Shown: in pieces, positions 33,915-43,582 of the stretch | Numbering within the stretch: the first letter of the stretch is position 1 | How the letters are laid out: every line of letters begins with the position of its first letter | Notes under the pieces: generated by a model | What the model was told of the DNA's origin: nothing | What the model saw: only the letters and a program-made list of their open reading frames with translations | Database searches by the model: none | Made by a program: the position numbers and the translations under genes | Assembly (NCBI GenBank): GCA_014360495.1 | Contig: JACIXR010000011.1 | Span: 1-64,000, forward strand | Direction: 5' to 3' | From: a bacterium | Lineage (GTDB): Bacteria; Armatimonadota; JACIXR01 | DNA: 64,000 nucleotides

Positions 33915-35458
33915 TTCCTTTTCAAATTTATAATTTCCCTTATATATTCCTCTAATTTCCTTTCTATTTCTTCCCTTTCCCTCTCCATCTCCTTCAGCTC
34001 GCTGAATTCCCTCTCTATATCTATCTCCTCTTCTTCCTCAACTGGCATCACATATAGCGTGACATTAAGATTGTAATCATTCCTGACAACTTCCTCCCTA
34101 TCCACGACCCTCGCAAACCCCGGGACATCCTTAAACTCCCTATATGCTCGCACTATCCTTTCAATATTCTCCTCCGATAACGAATTCAATCTCCTTATCG
34201 TGGGATGGGGAATAAATTCTTTACTGGCATTGATAAAGAGCAACTTCCCCTTCCTCTCGGAGGGTTTATTCTCCCTGAAAATCATTATCACACCTGGAGC
34301 TCCCGTATTGTAGAATAGCTTCTCCGGCGTTAGAATAACGCATTCAACCCAATCCAAGTCAATTATCTTCTGCCTTATAGCTTTCTCCTTCCCTCCCCGG
34401 AAAAGACACCCATTGTCAACAACGACCCCAATTCTTCCATCCTCCTTCACCGAAGCGAGCATATGCTGTATCCACGCCCAATCAGCGCTGTTATCAGGCG
34501 GATAACCAAAGGAAAACCTCTCGCTTAGCTCAACTTCCCTTAAAGTCTCCTCCCCATATCCATCCTGATTCCAGGGGATATTCGCGATGACTACATCAAA
34601 TTGGGTCAAGGTTCCGTCTTCCCTCTTTGTTTTGGGAAAGCTCAGCGTATCTCCCGAATAAACTAAGCCATTGCCTATATCGTGCATCCAGAGGTTGAGC
34701 TTGCAAATAGCGTGAATATCGGGATTTCTCTCCTGCCCATAAAGGAAAAGCTTATTAGCGTCTTCCTTTCCATATTTTTCCTTCACATATAGATAGGAAA
34801 CAATAAGCATACCGCCCGAGCCACAGCAAGGGTCGTAGACGCTTTCCCCAGGCTTAGGGTCCAATATCTCCACCATCAATCTTATTATTTCCCTTGGAGT
34901 GTAAATTTCACCCTCCTTAGCTCTTTGGGGGGCGAACTTCATCAAAATATGCTCATAGGCATCGCCCAAAACATCGGGAGAGACTCCATCCCCACCCAAA
35001 TTGTATTGGTCGAAGAGCTGGACGAGCCTTTGGAGGAGGATTCTGTTCTCCTCATTTCTCGCGAATTCAAGAAAATTCATTCTATTGATGACGCCTTCAA
35101 GCTCTGGATTGCGTTTAGCAATCTCACTTATCGCTTCCGCCAGCCTTTCGGGGAGAGCTTTAGTATCCTTCGTTATTTCCTCCCATAACAGTTCTTTTGG
35201 GATGTGGAAGGTGTGATAGTCTTGATGTTCGGCTTCGCGAACGGCGATGCTCTCATCCAAGCCTTCTCTAATTAGTCGCCGTTTTGTTTCTTCAGTTTCC
35301 GCTTTCCAGCGGTCGCTGATATGTTTGAGGAAGAGGAGGATAAGGATGAACTTGTAATCAACTGCGGTTCTTATGAGGTCGGCTGCTCTATCTACGAGGG
35401 AGTTGAGTTCGTCTCTGCTAAGTGTCTTTTTAAAGAGGGTTTTTTGATTTTGTTTCAT
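33911..35458 (-). CDS. hsdM: Type I restriction enzyme N6-adenine methyltransferase subunit
   Basis: The 515-residue HsdM has the N-terminal helical domain (ELNSLVDRAADLIR), the AdoMet motif I region VYDPCCGSGGMLIVS, and a motif IV region reading VVIANIPWNQDGYG. Motif IV is normally N-P-P-F/Y/W; here the second residue is isoleucine, a departure worth noting. The C-terminal coiled region (EEEEIDIEREFSEL) fits HsdS contact. It is the first gene of the operon hsdM-hsdS-HEPN-hsdR-DUF45. Only a weak GGCGGTGA precedes its ATG. Confidence 0.95.
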   Translation of the reverse strand: MKQNQKTLFKKTLSRDELNSLVDRAADLIRTAVDYKFILILLFLKHISDRWKAETEETKRRLIREGLDESIAVREAEHQDYHTFHIPKELLWEEITKDTKALPERLAEAISEIAKRNPELEGVINRMNFLEFARNEENRILLQRLVQLFDQYNLGGDGVSPDVLGDAYEHILMKFAPQRAKEGEIYTPREIIRLMVEILDPKPGESVYDPCCGSGGMLIVSYLYVKEKYGKEDANKLFLYGQERNPDIHAICKLNLWMHDIGNGLVYSGDTLSFPKTKREDGTLTQFDVVIANIPWNQDGYGEETLREVELSERFSFGYPPDNSADWAWIQHMLASVKEDGRIGVVVDNGCLFRGGKEKAIRQKIIDLDWVECVILTPEKLFYNTGAPGVIMIFRENKPSERKGKLLFINASKEFIPHPTIRRLNSLSEENIERIVRAYREFKDVPGFARVVDREEVVRNDYNLNVTLYVMPVEEEEEIDIEREFSELKEMEREREEIERKLEEYIREIINLKRK

Positions 35459-35803
35459 GTAGAAATTTCACCGCCTTTTAATCTCGCAAATGCTTCACTT
35501 ATATATTTAATTTTATCAATTTTTCTCATCTTTTGACAAATCAATAAATGAAGGTGGAAACGGGAATATATATTATGTCGGTTTGGAGATTGCCTATAGA
35601 AAGCAGTGACAATCGGCAAGGGATTGCCACGGGCTCCCTTTGAGAGCCCTTGCAATGACACCCTCTTACTGCCATTGCGAGGAGCGAAGCGACAAAGCAA
35701 TCTCACCATGAAATCAAAATCTTTGAGGATTCTAAATTTTATGGCTATAATAATTCAAGAAAAAGATTTCTCCATCAACCCGAAGAGAAGGAGGTTGTTT
35801 TCT
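35459..35803. other. Intergenic region between divergent hsdM and proA
   Basis: It holds a two-part dispersed palindrome (35623-35702) and the AAGGAGG site of proA just before ATG 35804. An in-frame upward extension of proA to 35606 runs through the palindrome and is not conserved-looking. No other gene is seen. Confidence 0.5.
35623..35702. repeat. Dispersed palindromic repeat, copy 4 (two-part)
   Basis: Part one (35623-35656): ATTGC, then stem GGGCTC/GAGCCC with a 7-base loop, then GCAAT. Part two (35674-35702): ATTGC, GAGGAGCGAAGCGAC, then GCAAT. The same two-part order occurs at 37140. Confidence 0.75.
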
Positions 35804-37072
35804 ATGGAAATTCCTGAAAGCATAATGGAAGCAGTGAAAGAAAAAGCGAGAAAAGCAAAGGAAGCGTCTTATAAAATGGCTATTGCGAGCACGAGCGAGA
35901 AAAACGAGGCTTTGAAGAAGGTCGCTGAATCCCTCTGGAGCAGAAAAGAGGAAATCCTTTCCGCAAATGAAAAAGATATAAACGGAGCTAAAGAGAAAGG
36001 ACTTCCTCCCCATCTCATAGACCGCCTCGCCTTGAACGAAAAAAGATTAAAAGATATCTGCGATTCCATTGAGGAAGTAATCGCTCTTCCCGACCCAGTT
36101 GGAGAGATAATAGAGGGTTGGAAAAGACCAAATGGATTGGTCATCCAGAAAGTAAGGGTTCCCTTGGGTGTTATCGGGATAATCTATGAGGCGCGCCCGA
36201 ATGTAACTGTTGACGCCGCCACTCTATGCCTGAAGGCGGGGAACTGCGTTGTTCTGCGTGGTGGTTCGGAGGCGATTAGTTCCAACGTTTGCTTAGTTGA
36301 GATAATGCGCCAGGCTTTAAGTGAGACCGCTCTGCCACCTGATGCAGTGCAAATCATAGAGGATACATCTCGTCTCAGCGCCCTTGCTTTGATGCGCCAA
36401 TCCGAATACCTGGATGTCCTGATACCCCGAGGAGGAGCGGGATTGATAAAATCCGTTTTGGAAAACGCTCGCCTCCCTGTGATAGAGACCGGCGTGGGAA
36501 ACTGCCATACCTATGTCCATGAGGACGCGGATATAGAGATGGCGGAGAGAATAGTGATAAACGCGAAGTGTCAACGCCCCTCGGTTTGCAACGCTATGGA
36601 AACGCTTCTCGTCCATAAAAATATCGCTCCCCAATTCCTTCCTCGTTGTCTCCAAAAGCTGATGGAGTTGGGAGTGGAGATAAGAGGATGCGAACGGACG
36701 AGGGAGTTATTCCCCGAAGCAAAGCCAGCTACGGAGGAGGATTGGTATACGGAATATCTCGCCCTAATCCTCGCAGTTAAAGTGGTTGATTCCCTTGACG
36801 AGGCTATCGCTCATATTAATAAGTATGGGAGCAAGCACTCGGAGGCTATAATAACTTCAAATGTGACATCTGCGAAGAGATTCTGCGATGAGGTGGATGC
36901 GTCAACGGTTTATGTAAATGCCTCCACTCGCTTCACGGATGGCGGGCAGTTCGGCTTGGGAGCTGAGATAGGGATATCCACACAGAAGCTCCACGCTCGT
37001 GGACCAATGGGGCTGAGGGAGTTGACATCTTATAAATGGGTGGTCTACGGCGAGGGGCAGATTAGGACATAA
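35804..37072 (+). CDS. proA: Glutamate-5-semialdehyde dehydrogenase
   Basis: ProA reduces gamma-glutamyl phosphate to the semialdehyde in proline synthesis, partnering ProB (18.9 kb). ATG 35804 follows AAGGAGG by eight bases and gives a normal 422 residues. Aldehyde-dehydrogenase-type motifs include VRVPLGVIGIIYEARPNVT, CLKAGNCVVLRGGSEA, LIPRGGAGLIKSV, the catalytic-cysteine region CQRPSVCNAMETLL, and GLGAEIGISTQKLHARGPMG (given in part). It is a single-gene unit divergent from hsdM, not linked to proB. Confidence 0.95.
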   Translation: MEIPESIMEAVKEKARKAKEASYKMAIASTSEKNEALKKVAESLWSRKEEILSANEKDINGAKEKGLPPHLIDRLALNEKRLKDICDSIEEVIALPDPVGEIIEGWKRPNGLVIQKVRVPLGVIGIIYEARPNVTVDAATLCLKAGNCVVLRGGSEAISSNVCLVEIMRQALSETALPPDAVQIIEDTSRLSALALMRQSEYLDVLIPRGGAGLIKSVLENARLPVIETGVGNCHTYVHEDADIEMAERIVINAKCQRPSVCNAMETLLVHKNIAPQFLPRCLQKLMELGVEIRGCERTRELFPEAKPATEEDWYTEYLALILAVKVVDSLDEAIAHINKYGSKHSEAIITSNVTSAKRFCDEVDASTVYVNASTRFTDGGQFGLGAEIGISTQKLHARGPMGLRELTSYKWVVYGEGQIRT

Positions 37073-37139
37073 CCCATTGCTCTCGCTTTGCGAACCTGTG
37101 TTGATTTAGCCACTCTCGTCTTCGGGTGGACAACATGAG

Positions 37140-37217
37140 ATTGCGAGGCTTCCCGTAGGGAAGCCTCGCAATGACAGGGGAAAGATGTCTTTGCGAGGAG
37201 CGAAGCGAGGAAGCAAT
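37140..37217. repeat. Dispersed palindromic repeat, copy 5 (best, two-part)
   Basis: A perfect 15-bp stem (ATTGCGAGGCTTCCC at 37140-37154, its complement at 37158-37172) closes a GTA loop. Part two, TTGCGAGGAGCGAAGCGAGG then AAGCAAT, lies at 37191-37217. It sits between the convergent 3' ends of proA and the DUF4091 gene, so it may also terminate transcription both ways. Confidence 0.85.
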
Positions 37218-37264
37218 CCCGGCTCTTAGTCCGTTAATCCCAAATCCTTCTCGTAAACTTTCCT

Positions 37265-40200
37265 TTAGACTTGCATTAACCTTGCCTTTATGTATTTTTC
37301 CGGAAAATCGGAGATATATAGGCTGATTTCTGCAGGAAACGAAGAAATTGAAAGATTAATCGTTTGCTCCCTTTTATCCATTGAAAGCCAATATCTTTTA
37401 CCATCAACCTCCAACACGAGCTTCTTCTTCTCCTTCAGCTCCTCACTGACGCTCAGAGCGACCGATAGCGTCGCCTCACCCCTCTCATTTGGCAGGATGA
37501 CCCTTGAGAAAGCTTTCAATGGCTCAGGGATGGCATAGGGAATCTGCCACTCCTCAACCTGATTGTCATATTTCAAGCGAAGATTGTATTTATGCTCGCC
37601 GATTGATGATGGCACTTTCAAGCTCACCTTGACCTCGCCTCTCGGAGGAACCCTGAGAGCCTTACCATCAATCAAAATTTCTTTCTCCTCATTCCCTCTA
37701 TTGAAGACCTTTAGATTCAAGAATTCGTCTCCGAAGAGAGTGGGAGGCACAACCTCGCTCAGTATTATGCTTGATGCCGTGAGTTTAGCTATCCCAAATC
37801 GGGAGGGATTATGGAACCAGCCGAATGTAGGAGACCAAGCCCAATGAGAGGTTTCCCCATCCACGACTGAATGATTTCTGCAAAGATTTAAACGAATTTG
37901 GGGTGTTTTGCCCTTCGGCAAAACACCCCAAGGTATCTTCAACTCGCATTCCCATCTCTCCTCCTCTATCTTCGTTCCAACCTCTATCTCGGGATTCCAA
38001 CTCGTGTCAAAGACTATCTCATCGTAAACTGAACCGCTTGCATTGACGATTATATGGGCATAGCGATGGGGCTCGTCAGCCGAGGCGAGGAATATTTCCA
38101 CCCCCTCATCCTGCCATATTCCATCCCCATCCCTCGCCCACTTCGCCATCTTCATCTTCTTAGTATCTCCTCCGCAGATGAAACCTATGTAAAGCGCCCC
38201 ATCATCGTATCCGATATATGCCCTCGTCTCTATCTCCTTCCGCATCGGCTTTCCCGTTTCCGAGTCAAAAAACATGTTAACCGAGCTTGACCCAATCCAT
38301 TCCTCTTCCCTCACTTCACCGTCTACTTTCGGTGCGGTTGAGAGCTGAGGGATGGATAAAATGGGCAGAGGCACTTCCCTTGAAATCTCCGCCATCTCGG
38401 GAGGCAAAAGAAGAACGCTGAGCTTTATCTCTTTCTTTATGCTTTTCTCCGAAATCTTCTTCCCTTTTAGAGCCAAACTCACTCTCTCAAGCTCCTTCCC
38501 CAAGAGACTCCTCGCTTCCATAAGCTCCTTATTTGAATAGCCTCTCTTACCTACCTCGTTCCCCCATGGAACGCTCTCCTCAACAGCCCTTAGCGTCTCC
38601 TCCGCTTCCCTGGCGAGCTTTTCCCAATCCTTCCCTTTCCTCTTTTTCACTTCTTCAATCATCTTGCTCAATGTATAAGCGTAGCAATAATCGTTTATCC
38701 CCTCCCTAATCGCTTCCCATTGGATAGTGGGGATGATATCAATTAGACTGCTATAATCGTTGGGTCGGGAGAACCAGGGATAGGTTGTGCACTGGTCTTT
38801 TGGCTCAACCTTGTTCGCATTGATTCCGTCAAAATCGTTGAATGGGTCTTCGTGGGGACGGACGAATGTCCAAGACACCTCGGCATCCGCCTTCGTCTTA
38901 TAGAAAAGCCAGCCAGTTAGATAGCGATTAGGGAAGATTCTTCCCTCCTGTCCCAAATAGCAGCCCGAACCATACCAGAAGAACTTCTGTCTTCTAACAT
39001 CGCACTGATGCCTGACCCACTTTGCCATTTCTTCACTGTATATCAACCCCACGCTGAAACAGGGAGCGGTCATCCATTGTCCCGCAACCTCGTATGTCCC
39101 TCTATCGTAGAATGTGACATATGTCTTAGCACCTCCCTCATACCAACAGCGATATTGTTGAAGGGCGGCGAGGTTCTCCGGTCCAGGTTCATCCCATCCA
39201 TAGAAGAGCCAGTCCAATTCCGTCGGCTTGAGGGTATCAACAACGCGCTTCGCTACTTTTATGACCGCCTGCTTAAGCTCCTCAGGCCACTCCTTGTTCA
39301 AGTCAACCTGTAACCCCAAAGCCTGAGCGCATTCGCCCTCCACCCAAGCTCCAATGGTATGCGGTCCCTTGAATCCGACCTGCTTCATAAGATTGGCAAA
39401 TCTTATCAGGGGAGAAGCGTCGTATTTAACAACTCCTTCCTTCAATCCGCTCAAATCCAACTTCCCGAAAGGAAGTTCCGTGAAGCCATCTATCCCGTGT
39501 TCCTTTATTCCCCTCAATATCCTCAAAACCTTCTCGTCGGGAAGATTTCCCCAAAGCCAAGTATCGCTATAGAGGAGCCATCGCCTATTTTCGGGCTTCA
39601 GCAGGCGGAAGGGATAGATATGGAGGGAAACGGGGAGATTGAGGGAGCTTTTCCCTTTCGCTTGGATTTTCAAAGTGAATTGGTAATCGCCTGAGGGAAG
39701 ATTTTCAGACGCTTTAATGGTGAGCCAGAAAAGCCTGCTTTCGCCTTGAGGGATATCAAGTGAGCGTCTCTCCAATGTTCCACCCTTAGCGGGGAGGAGG
39801 ACATAGCCATTGCTTGCGGGGAGGAGAAGCTCGGGCGTTATGTAATAAGTGCGACCTCGCCAATCCGTCCTCTGTGCCCAGAAATGGGCATAGCGAATCT
39901 CAATGGAGGGATTGGACCCCTTTTTCAGAGGCTGAACTTTTATAGATAGGCTGGAAAGGGGTTCAAGGGCATAGACTGCAAACCAAAGGGAGGTCATTTC
40001 CCCCTGTGCCAAGGAACATTGAAGCTTCCCGATACGCTCCTCTTTTTTCGGCTTGCTCCAGGGTTTTATATCAAATGGCTCGGGACGAGTATAGGGAATG
40101 AAACCAGCTTTCCTTTCCTGAGATGTAGGAGGAGGGGCTTGCCAATCCTCAATCTGGCGTGGCGCTTCTTTGAAGGGTGGTCCAGGGTCCACTTTTTCGT

Positions 40201-40291
40201 AAACCGTTCCGAAAATCTCAACTGGACCCTTTACTTCCTCCCCCAAAAGGGGAAGGACAACAAGCAAAAACATCAACGGAAGGAATCTCAT
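37265..40291 (-). CDS. Secreted DUF4091 protein with C-terminal CBM9-like domain
   Basis: From ATG 40291 (eight bases after AGGAGG) the product has 1008 residues with signal peptide MRFLPLMFLLVVLPLLG. A beta-sandwich N-terminal part leads to a TIM-barrel-like domain and the DUF4091 motif IQWEAIREGINDYCYAY at about 540-560. A CBM9/DOMON-like sugar-binding module follows from about residue 655 (APKVDGEVREEEWIGS, AYIGYDDGALYIGF, DEGVEIFLAS). DUF4091 proteins are presumed glycoside hydrolases without firm biochemistry. The gene lies 16 bp after the six-hairpin glycosidase-like gene, forming a two-gene secreted sugar operon. Confidence 0.8.
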   Translation of the reverse strand: MRFLPLMFLLVVLPLLGEEVKGPVEIFGTVYEKVDPGPPFKEAPRQIEDWQAPPPTSQERKAGFIPYTRPEPFDIKPWSKPKKEERIGKLQCSLAQGEMTSLWFAVYALEPLSSLSIKVQPLKKGSNPSIEIRYAHFWAQRTDWRGRTYYITPELLLPASNGYVLLPAKGGTLERRSLDIPQGESRLFWLTIKASENLPSGDYQFTLKIQAKGKSSLNLPVSLHIYPFRLLKPENRRWLLYSDTWLWGNLPDEKVLRILRGIKEHGIDGFTELPFGKLDLSGLKEGVVKYDASPLIRFANLMKQVGFKGPHTIGAWVEGECAQALGLQVDLNKEWPEELKQAVIKVAKRVVDTLKPTELDWLFYGWDEPGPENLAALQQYRCWYEGGAKTYVTFYDRGTYEVAGQWMTAPCFSVGLIYSEEMAKWVRHQCDVRRQKFFWYGSGCYLGQEGRIFPNRYLTGWLFYKTKADAEVSWTFVRPHEDPFNDFDGINANKVEPKDQCTTYPWFSRPNDYSSLIDIIPTIQWEAIREGINDYCYAYTLSKMIEEVKKRKGKDWEKLAREAEETLRAVEESVPWGNEVGKRGYSNKELMEARSLLGKELERVSLALKGKKISEKSIKKEIKLSVLLLPPEMAEISREVPLPILSIPQLSTAPKVDGEVREEEWIGSSSVNMFFDSETGKPMRKEIETRAYIGYDDGALYIGFICGGDTKKMKMAKWARDGDGIWQDEGVEIFLASADEPHRYAHIIVNASGSVYDEIVFDTSWNPEIEVGTKIEEERWECELKIPWGVLPKGKTPQIRLNLCRNHSVVDGETSHWAWSPTFGWFHNPSRFGIAKLTASSIILSEVVPPTLFGDEFLNLKVFNRGNEEKEILIDGKALRVPPRGEVKVSLKVPSSIGEHKYNLRLKYDNQVEEWQIPYAIPEPLKAFSRVILPNERGEATLSVALSVSEELKEKKKLVLEVDGKRYWLSMDKREQTINLSISSFPAEISLYISDFPEKYIKARLMQV

Positions 40292-40307
40292 TTTCATCTC
40301 CTCCTTT

Positions 40308-42674
40308 CTATTCATATTGGATGAGTATTTTTGCCCTATCTACAGGCTTATCAAGGGAGAAATCGCAGTAAACGCTTGTCTCAATGACCGACATCCTCGC
40401 GCTCACTTCCTCCCCATTAATCTCCATCCTCCTCAACTTGCTCCCCTTTGGCAGGAGGATGTGGAAAGATGGAACGGTACCGCTTGAGGAGATTTCCATC
40501 TCTATCTCCTTCTTATTAGGTTCATGGCGGTAATAGTAAGCGAGATAGGCTTCCGAAGCTCCATACCGGGCAACGACTTTCGCCTCGTTTTCCTTAGCGG
40601 GAATCCAGCGGGGAGCTATCGTCGTCTTCCTCAACAGCTTATCCTCATCCCTTATGCCCGCCAGCCCTTCAATGAGAGCCGAGATGACCGCCGAAGCCGA
40701 CCATCCCTTTGGACCACCGCCCTGGTCCTTTCCATCGGGAGTATAAAGGAAGGCTATTTCTCCATCCTCCTTTATCTTCTCAGCGATTCTTTTGAGGATA
40801 TCAACCCCATATTCCTCCTCTCCGTGCCAAAGCGCTGCCTTCGCAAGCTCTCCCGCCACGAAACCGGCTATCCCTCCATTTATATATGTCCCCGGCTTCA
40901 TCCACTCATGAGCCTTGAAGACGGGATAGGGAGGATGGATGCTGAACCATTCAGCGAAATATTCTCCCTTCGTCTCTTCCCTCCTTCTTTTATATTCCCT
41001 TATTATGCTTACAGCTTGAGATTGGTCGGGCAGACCCCTATTAATATCATAGGCATTGCTTAGGCTGAGTATCTTCCTCTCATCAACTCCCGGAGCACCA
41101 GGATGATTTAAATGGACTTGATGGGTATAGAATTTGCCGTTCCAGCAAACTTGATTGGTTCTCTCCTTGAAATGCCTTGCTATCTCCCTCCATCTACTTG
41201 CCTCATTATCGTCCCCAATAGCAGCCAGCATCTTCGCCAGGAGGATTGAGGCATAGAACATTCCGCTGTTATCTCCATGCATAATGCTCATCGGCATACC
41301 CTCTTCTATTTTCCTGTTATCCGCGGGATAACCGTAGGTGAAATCCCAAGTATCTATGCTGAAGGTTCGTTTAACCAGCTGATGCTTTTCGTCCCATCTT
41401 TTGGGGTCCCTCATACAATACTCCATTCCCTTTATCAACTTCGGCAATGCGGATTTCAACCATTCATCATCGCCCGTCGCCTGCCAAGCTTGATAGCATC
41501 CCTCAACCATAAGATACTCTATATCTGCTTCCATCTCCAGCCTCACATAGGCTAAATTGTTCTTCTCGTCAATAATCCGATGCTTGGGCTCAACGTAAGT
41601 GGTATGTGGGTCGGTGGGAGGTATTATCATCTCGTAGAAGAAGCCCTCGGGATGTTGTATCCTCAAGAAATGGTCAAGGGCGGAGCGAACATCTTCCTCC
41701 CACCATTTATAGCCTTTCATCTCGTGGATATGGTCCCTCAGCCAAGTGGGATTCATCGCCACCGGATTGCCATCAATGTTAAATAAAAACCTGTCCTTCT
41801 TGACGGTCTTCTTTAAACTCCGAAAAAGTTCGTCCCAGAGACCGCTTCTTGTCTCAATCTTCGTAATCGCGTCAACCTCAAAAGGCACTTCTAACACCTT
41901 CCCTTCTTTATTTTTGATTTTTATCGTATGTGTCCCTAGCGCTCCGCTCGCTCTTAATTCAAATTCCCCTTCATTTTGACGCAAAATCCACCTACGATAT
42001 TCACGTTTTTCCCCATCCAAAAGGGAGAAAGAAAGGGGAGATTTCCCTTCATAGCGGACATGCAATTTGAAGGGTTCAAGGGGTTGAACGATGGGAGGAA
42101 GGGATATCTCTATCTTTTGCCCACCCAATTCATATTGCCTCGCCGAATCATAGGATTTCAAAGAAAAAGAGGAAAAGGCACTTTTGCCATCGCCTACCCT
42201 CAATCCCACCATATTTCCCTTTAGTTTTATGCCCTCAAGATAAAGATAGAGTTTCCCATTTAAATAGGCGAGAATATTCGTTCCATAGCGAATAATCCTC
42301 AAATCATACCATTTTCCCATCTCTATCTTGAAAGGGATGTTCGCGATTGAGGGAGAGGCTTTGCCTTCTCCCATTGAGATTGCCCTCAGGGAGTTGGATG
42401 GTTGGTCTAAATAGATTTGGAAGAAATGGGAGGCGGTTTCATCAGCTCCGATGATTATACAGGCTTCTCCGTTTTCCCTCTTTTCCAGTATCTTCACCCT
42501 CACATCCAAGACGAAATCTTGGGGAGCGGGATTGGAATAAAGGACAACGGAATTATCAAGATAGAGGACATCATCCAGCAAATCGGCCTGCCCCGAGAGA
42601 ACCTGCCATTTCCCCTGAGCGAATGTATACAAGCAGAGAAGGGCGATAGAGAAAAATTTAAACATAATCTTCAT
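40308..42674 (-). CDS. Secreted (alpha/alpha)6-barrel glycosidase-like protein with LamG-like N-terminal domain
   Basis: From ATG 42674 the product has about 788 residues with a short signal (FKFFSIALLCLYTFAQG). Residues about 20-180 look like a concanavalin/LamG or DUF1080-type beta sandwich (ACIIIGADETASHFFQIYL, IRYGTNILAYLNGKLYLYL). From about 270 an (alpha/alpha)6 six-hairpin domain follows, with motifs NPTWLRDHIHEMKGY, MEADIEYLMVEGCYQAW, IDTWDFTYGYP and KPGTYINGGIAGFVAGELA. It resembles glycogen-debranching or rhamnosidase-type hydrolases; the exact GH family is not assigned. The carboxylates in WLRDH and IDTWD are candidate catalytic groups. Confidence 0.65.
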   Translation of the reverse strand: MKIMFKFFSIALLCLYTFAQGKWQVLSGQADLLDDVLYLDNSVVLYSNPAPQDFVLDVRVKILEKRENGEACIIIGADETASHFFQIYLDQPSNSLRAISMGEGKASPSIANIPFKIEMGKWYDLRIIRYGTNILAYLNGKLYLYLEGIKLKGNMVGLRVGDGKSAFSSFSLKSYDSARQYELGGQKIEISLPPIVQPLEPFKLHVRYEGKSPLSFSLLDGEKREYRRWILRQNEGEFELRASGALGTHTIKIKNKEGKVLEVPFEVDAITKIETRSGLWDELFRSLKKTVKKDRFLFNIDGNPVAMNPTWLRDHIHEMKGYKWWEEDVRSALDHFLRIQHPEGFFYEMIIPPTDPHTTYVEPKHRIIDEKNNLAYVRLEMEADIEYLMVEGCYQAWQATGDDEWLKSALPKLIKGMEYCMRDPKRWDEKHQLVKRTFSIDTWDFTYGYPADNRKIEEGMPMSIMHGDNSGMFYASILLAKMLAAIGDDNEASRWREIARHFKERTNQVCWNGKFYTHQVHLNHPGAPGVDERKILSLSNAYDINRGLPDQSQAVSIIREYKRRREETKGEYFAEWFSIHPPYPVFKAHEWMKPGTYINGGIAGFVAGELAKAALWHGEEEYGVDILKRIAEKIKEDGEIAFLYTPDGKDQGGGPKGWSASAVISALIEGLAGIRDEDKLLRKTTIAPRWIPAKENEAKVVARYGASEAYLAYYYRHEPNKKEIEMEISSSGTVPSFHILLPKGSKLRRMEINGEEVSARMSVIETSVYCDFSLDKPVDRAKILIQYE

Positions 42675-42792
42675 AAGGCAAGATAGCCTTTTTGATTTTC
42701 TATATGTTATGCAAATTTTAGAAGCAAAGCAATAAAAAATGACGAGCCCTGAAGGCGTAGGGATATTCAATGAAATGATAAGAATTCTTGCC

Positions 42793-42821
42793 TTTAATCC
42801 CTCTTTGAATTAAATTATTAT
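42793..42821 (+). promoter_or_regulatory. Promoter of pyrK-pyrD, near-leaderless
   Basis: TTTAAT (42793-42798) and TATTAT (42816-42821) are 17 bases apart. Transcription expected near 42828 leaves about five bases before ATG 42833. No Shine-Dalgarno sequence precedes that ATG. Confidence 0.5.
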
Positions 42822-42832
42822 CAAGCAAAAAT

Positions 42833-43582
42833 ATGGAAATCGTGCATCTCGCTGATGTCTTGGAGAAAAGATTCCTTAAGGAGGATATCTTTCTAATCCG
42901 TCTCTTTGCTCCCGATATAGCAAGGAACTGCCAGCCGGGACAATTCCTCAATCTCAGATGCTCTCAGCTCTACGACCCACTCCTCCGCAGACCCATTAGT
43001 ATCTTTGACGCCGATAAAGATAAGGGCGAGATATCCCTCCTCATCAAAATAGTCGGCAAGGGGACGAATCTCCTCTCAAGGATTGAGGAGGGCGATAAAC
43101 TGGATGTCCTTGGTCCGCTGGGAAATTCCTTCCCAAAAGATGATTTCCGCAATCCCCTTCTCGTGGCGGGTGGAATCGGCATTGCTCCTCTTTATTTCCT
43201 CGCCAAAAATCTCATTCATCCCACGTTCATCTGGGGAGCGAAAAGCGAAAGAGAATTTTTCTTGCTTGATGAATTGAGGAAATCATCTCGTCTCTTCCTC
43301 TTCACTGAGGATGGCTCTTTTGGGGAAAAGGGATTGGCAACGGACAAGCTTTCTTCCCTATCTCGGGGGCACGATGTCATCTTCGCCTGTGGACCAGTTC
43401 CTATGCTAAAAGAAGTGGTGAGGATAGCAAAGGAAATCTACATCCCTTCCTTTATCTCCCTTGAGGAGAGGATGGCTTGTGGCTTCGGAGCCTGTTTAGG
43501 CTGTGCCGTGAGAACTAAGCGTGGCTATAAAATCCTCTGCAAAGATGGACCGATTCTCCCCGGGGAGGAGGTGGTATTTTGA
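42833..43582 (+). CDS. pyrK: Dihydroorotate dehydrogenase B, electron-transfer subunit
   Basis: PyrK passes electrons from PyrD's FMN through FAD and a 2Fe-2S cluster to NAD. The 249-residue protein has the FAD-binding segment DPLLRRPISIFD, the NAD-binding motif VAGGIGIAPLYFLAK, FACGPVPMLKEV, and the C-terminal cluster motif MACGFGACLGCAV followed by a last cysteine in ILCKDGP. It overlaps pyrD by four bases, as expected for a heteromeric class 1B enzyme. Confidence 0.95.
   Translation: MEIVHLADVLEKRFLKEDIFLIRLFAPDIARNCQPGQFLNLRCSQLYDPLLRRPISIFDADKDKGEISLLIKIVGKGTNLLSRIEEGDKLDVLGPLGNSFPKDDFRNPLLVAGGIGIAPLYFLAKNLIHPTFIWGAKSEREFFLLDELRKSSRLFLFTEDGSFGEKGLATDKLSSLSRGHDVIFACGPVPMLKEVVRIAKEIYIPSFISLEERMACGFGACLGCAVRTKRGYKILCKDGPILPGEEVVF

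Noticed and set aside
35606-35803. N-terminal extension of proA
   Set aside because: It is read through the dispersed palindrome and a strong AAGGAGG-ATG follows at 35804.
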